Positions 6,037 to 7,316 of a stretch of 7,316 nucleotides of DNA are shown piece by piece. Origin of the DNA: Clostridiales bacterium (lineage in GTDB: Bacteria > Bacillota > Clostridia > Christensenellales > CAG-138); assembly GCA_012511925.1 (NCBI GenBank), contig JAAZFD010000060.1:1-7316 (forward strand). The letters run 5' to 3'. The notes beneath the pieces are model-generated. The model had not been told where the DNA came from. It did not search any database and saw only the letters and a list, made by a program, of their open reading frames with translations. Position numbers and translations under genes: made by a program. Position 1 is the first letter of the stretch; each line of letters begins with the position of its first letter.

Positions 6037-6300
6037 ATGGACAATTATCCAAATCAGAACACAGGCAGTCAAACATTTGGCGGTGTTTTCAACCAAGAGT
6101 TTTCACAGCCTATAAGCGTGAAGGACTTAGGCATCATTGAGGACCAGCTTTACAACGAAGCATTGGCATTCAAAAAGTGGTCGGTTTACACCAATCAGTT
6201 ACAAGACCAGCAGTTAAAAACGATTGCACAAACCACAGCACAGCATCACAGACAGCATTTTGACACGTTGCAGAACTATCTGAACAGCCAAAACGTGTAA
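6037..6300 (+). CDS. small spore coat protein, CotF-like / ferritin-like helical type
   Basis: An 87-residue soluble protein with a Gln/Asn-rich N-terminal tail (1-25) and two predicted amphipathic helices (about 27-53 and 54-82: SVKDLGIIEDQLYNEALAF, then QLKTIAQTTAQHHRQHFDTL). The pattern resembles short coat proteins common in Clostridia that are distantly related to the CotF helical fold, often encoded in pairs. Assignment rests on this resemblance and on the immediately following, more typical CotF-domain gene. The ribosome binding site AAAGGAGG (6022-6029) lies 7 nt before the ATG. Expression is probably limited to sporulation, given the upstream sigma-G/E-type promoter. There is no signal peptide or membrane segment, as expected for a protein assembled on the forespore surface from the mother-cell side. 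Confidence 0.72.
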   Translation: MDNYPNQNTGSQTFGGVFNQEFSQPISVKDLGIIEDQLYNEALAFKKWSVYTNQLQDQQLKTIAQTTAQHHRQHFDTLQNYLNSQNV

Positions 6301-6310
6301 GGAGGATATT

Positions 6311-6589
6311 ATGAATAACACAACTATGACTCAGCAAGAAATTATGACTGATTTGCTCACCACAGAAAAGTCCTTAATTAAGCTATATGCAAGCAACATT
6401 ACCGAAAGCTCATGTCCCAACTTGCGCCAGCTTCTGTTCAACATTATGAGTGAATGCTCGCAGGACCAATTCACAGTATTTGACCAAATGCGTAGTAAGA
6501 ATATGTATCAGGTTAAGACTGTTCAGCAGAACGACATCAACACAGCAAAGCAAACTATTCAGGATTTGAAGAACCAGACAGGTATGTAA
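6311..6589 (+). CDS. spore coat protein with CotF domain
   Basis: A 92-residue protein that matches the coat F domain: helix one TQQEIMTDLLTTEKSLIKLY (about 7-26), the characteristic ESSCPNLRQLLFNIMSE region (32-48), and the end motif MYQVKTVQQ (65-73) that corresponds to the WYQVKPA signature of CotF relatives. CotF-type proteins are minor structural components of the spore coat; no enzymatic role is known to me. The ribosome binding site GGAGG (6301-6305) starts directly after the TAA stop of the first coat gene, so the two are translationally linked and form an operon that ends at the terminator at 6602-6625. Two cysteines (35, 49) could form cross-links in the coat, which is inference. 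Confidence 0.85.
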   Translation: MNNTTMTQQEIMTDLLTTEKSLIKLYASNITESSCPNLRQLLFNIMSECSQDQFTVFDQMRSKNMYQVKTVQQNDINTAKQTIQDLKNQTGM

Positions 6590-6601
6590 AAAACGCTTTT
6601 T

Positions 6602-6625
6602 AGGGGGAGGAAGCTCCCCTTTTTT
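6602..6625 (+). terminator. intrinsic terminator of the coat operon
   Basis: GGGGAG / CTCCCC (6604-6609 with 6614-6619) closes a GAAG loop and can be extended by a G-T and an A-T pair; six T follow (6620-6625), 12 nt after the stop codon. Strong rho-independent terminator. Confidence 0.9.
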
Positions 6626-6670
6626 GTTTTTGAACGGATGCAAATTGAGCTTTTTTGCCGTATCTGCTCC

Positions 6671-6700
6671 AAAAATCGTATTGGAATTTCCAACACGATT
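6671..6700 (-). terminator. 27-nt near-perfect palindrome, probable minus-strand terminator
   Basis: The arms AATCGTATTGGAA (6674-6686) and TTCCAACACGATT (6688-6700) are complementary except for one position, which becomes a G-U pair in a minus-strand RNA. On that strand the stem ends in a run of five U (complement of 6671-6675). It could terminate the transcript of the Cys-rich gene, although it lies about 160 nt beyond that stop codon. A protein binding palindrome is the alternative. Confidence 0.45.
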
Positions 6701-6788
6701 CCCTCAACATTTCACCCAAAAACTAATTTCCAAAAACTAAAAAAAGCCCATATTCTCACCGAATACAGACTTACTTGTGAAAAAGCGA

Positions 6789-6829
6789 CCAAAAGGTACG
6801 TATTTAAGGTAAGCACGTCCAAAAGGTAC
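6789..6829. repeat. pair of 11-bp direct repeats, 30 bp apart
   Basis: CCAAAAGGTAC occurs at 6789-6799 and 6819-6829. The 30-bp period (about three helical turns) would place both copies on one DNA face, as for paired protein sites. It lies between the coat operon terminator and the Cys-rich gene. No function can be assigned. Confidence 0.4.
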
Positions 6830-6858
6830 CTCTGTTTACCTGCTCGAGAAATTGGGAT

Positions 6859-7140
6859 TTATCTGTCTTTTTGGAAACTAAAAAGGCCATGATATGTATC
6901 TGCACTTAAAGAATAAATTATTTTACATTCAGGACATTGTATAGAATACGTAATACCATCATCAATCCAAAACCCATTTTCATCTTTACAAGGATTATAA
7001 ACCGAATACTTTGTATTGCAGATTAAAAAACTTTCTTGATCTATTAATTCTCTCAAATATTCTTTATAAAGAAGAAACAATCTCATATCGCCACATTTTT
7101 TTATTATGCCTAATCTATTACATTTATCACATTTTTTCAT
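6859..7140 (-). CDS. small Cys-rich protein, probable zinc ribbon, unknown function
   Basis: A 93-residue protein I do not recognise by name. It carries CDKC at residues 4-7 and CPEC at 69-72, a spacing suggesting that the two knuckles come together as a zinc ribbon, plus further cysteines at 16, 41 and 51. Between them lie a charged helical stretch (18-37) and the segment NPCKDENGFWIDDGITYSI (49-67). No signal peptide or membrane helix. The ATG at 7140 is chosen because GGAG (7149-7152) lies 8 nt upstream; an in-frame GTG at 7147-7149 overlaps that ribosome binding site and is unlikely to be used. It has its own promoter (7176-7204) and a leader with a perfect palindrome, so it is probably regulated as a single gene. 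Zinc-ribbon proteins of this size range from nucleic acid binders to regulators; no choice is possible here. Confidence 0.7.
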   Translation of the reverse strand: MKKCDKCNRLGIIKKCGDMRLFLLYKEYLRELIDQESFLICNTKYSVYNPCKDENGFWIDDGITYSIQCPECKIIYSLSADTYHGLFSFQKDR

Positions 7141-7152
7141 TTGAATCACTCC

Positions 7153-7168
7153 ACAAATTCTAATTTGT
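7153..7168. promoter_or_regulatory. 16-bp palindrome in the leader of the Cys-rich gene (operator candidate)
   Basis: ACAAATT (7153-7159) and AATTTGT (7162-7168) form perfect 7-bp arms around CT, placed between the predicted transcription start (near 7169) and the ribosome binding site. Another ACAAAT lies at 7184-7189 within the promoter spacer. This is the usual position for a repressor site, but the regulator is unknown. Confidence 0.4.
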
Positions 7169-7175
7169 CGATGGT

Positions 7176-7204
7176 ATCATATCACAAATCATAAAAAGAA
7201 TCAA
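7176..7204 (-). promoter_or_regulatory. sigma-A-type promoter of the Cys-rich gene
   Basis: On the minus strand TTGATT (7199-7204) and TATGAT (7176-7181) are spaced by 17 nt, and the -10 box is preceded by TGA, an extended -10 element. Transcription would start near 7169. Confidence 0.65.
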
Positions 7205-7206
7205 AT

Positions 7207-7243
7207 AAAAAAAAGAACCTTTGCCTTGGTAGACAAAAGTTCT
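7207..7243 (-). terminator. intrinsic terminator after the tRNA-Gln gene
   Basis: On the minus strand AGAACTTTTGTC pairs with GGCAAAGGTTCT (12 bp with two G-U pairs, 6-nt loop) and is followed by eight T (complement of 7207-7214). It begins 8 nt after the encoded CCA of the tRNA. Confidence 0.9.
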
Positions 7244-7251
7244 ATCTTATA

Positions 7252-7316
7252 TGGCTGCGGAACAAGGATTCGAACCTAGACAATACGAGTCAGAGTCGTA
7301 GGTGCTACCATTACAC
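7252..7316 (-). tRNA. tRNA-Gln (anticodon CTG), 5' end cut by window edge
   Basis: The visible 65 nt cover the D arm (GTGT / GCAC with an AATGGTA loop), a perfect anticodon stem TACGA / TCGTA around the loop CTCTGAC (anticodon CTG at 7291-7293, reading CAG), a 4-nt variable region, the T arm with loop TTCGAAT, the 3' acceptor strand TTCCGCA, discriminator G and an encoded CCA (7252-7254). About nine nucleotides at the 5' end are outside the window. One T-T mismatch is present in the T stem (CTAGG against CCTTG). The tRNA may be the last of a tRNA cluster, since no promoter is visible. Confidence 0.93.

Noticed and set aside
6638..6892. Plus-strand open frame of 84 codons after the coat operon terminator
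   Set aside because: No ribosome binding site at proper distance, it runs through the 27-nt palindrome and overlaps the 3' end of the better supported Cys-rich gene on the other strand.
7252..7316. tRNA-Gln as an attachment site of an integrated element extending into the window
   Set aside because: The 3' part of the tRNA is not repeated elsewhere in the window and no integrase or excisionase gene is present.

Overview
The window looks like chromosomal DNA of an endospore-forming, low-GC Clostridia-type Firmicute, probably an uncultured gut or anaerobic lineage. The evidence is the strong AGGAGG-type ribosome binding sites, sigma-A-like promoters, a pair of small spore coat (CotF-like) genes behind a sporulation-type promoter, a secreted protein with a TP/SP-rich linker plus dockerin, exact TTATCCACA DnaA boxes, and a tRNA with an encoded CCA. 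The species cannot be named from this sequence alone.

Left part (1-2320): the 5' part of an M18 zinc aminopeptidase gene runs off the left edge on the minus strand. It is divergent from a secreted modular protein: signal peptide, TlpA-like thioredoxin with a WCSPC active site, Pro/Thr/Ser linker, InlB-type beta-grasp repeat, and two-repeat dockerin. Each of the two genes has its own recognisable promoter, and the modular gene ends at a strong intrinsic terminator.

Middle non-coding part (2320-3286): directly after the terminator lies a minisatellite of 8-9 bp units with hierarchical order and no T on the plus strand. About 500 bp without a convincing gene follows, then a tight cluster of three perfect DnaA boxes next to AT-rich DNA. 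No replication genes (dnaA, dnaN, rpmH, mnmG) are adjacent, so this is either an origin in an unusual setting or, more likely, a DnaA-titrating or regulatory cluster.

Right part (3287-6625): an alpha/beta hydrolase, then two tandem paralogous membrane proteins of a family I cannot name (signal peptide, ectodomain, about four C-terminal membrane helices). A two-gene spore coat operon comes next. Its sporulation-type promoter begins on the stop codon of the preceding gene, and it ends in a clear terminator. The hydrolase and the paralogs have the same orientation and short gaps, and may share transcripts.

Right edge (6626-7316): on the minus strand, a truncated tRNA-Gln(CTG) with its own terminator, then a small Cys-rich (zinc-ribbon-like) protein gene with a good promoter, a perfect 16-bp palindrome in its leader and a possible hairpin terminator. 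No transposase, integrase, CRISPR array or phage structural gene is visible.
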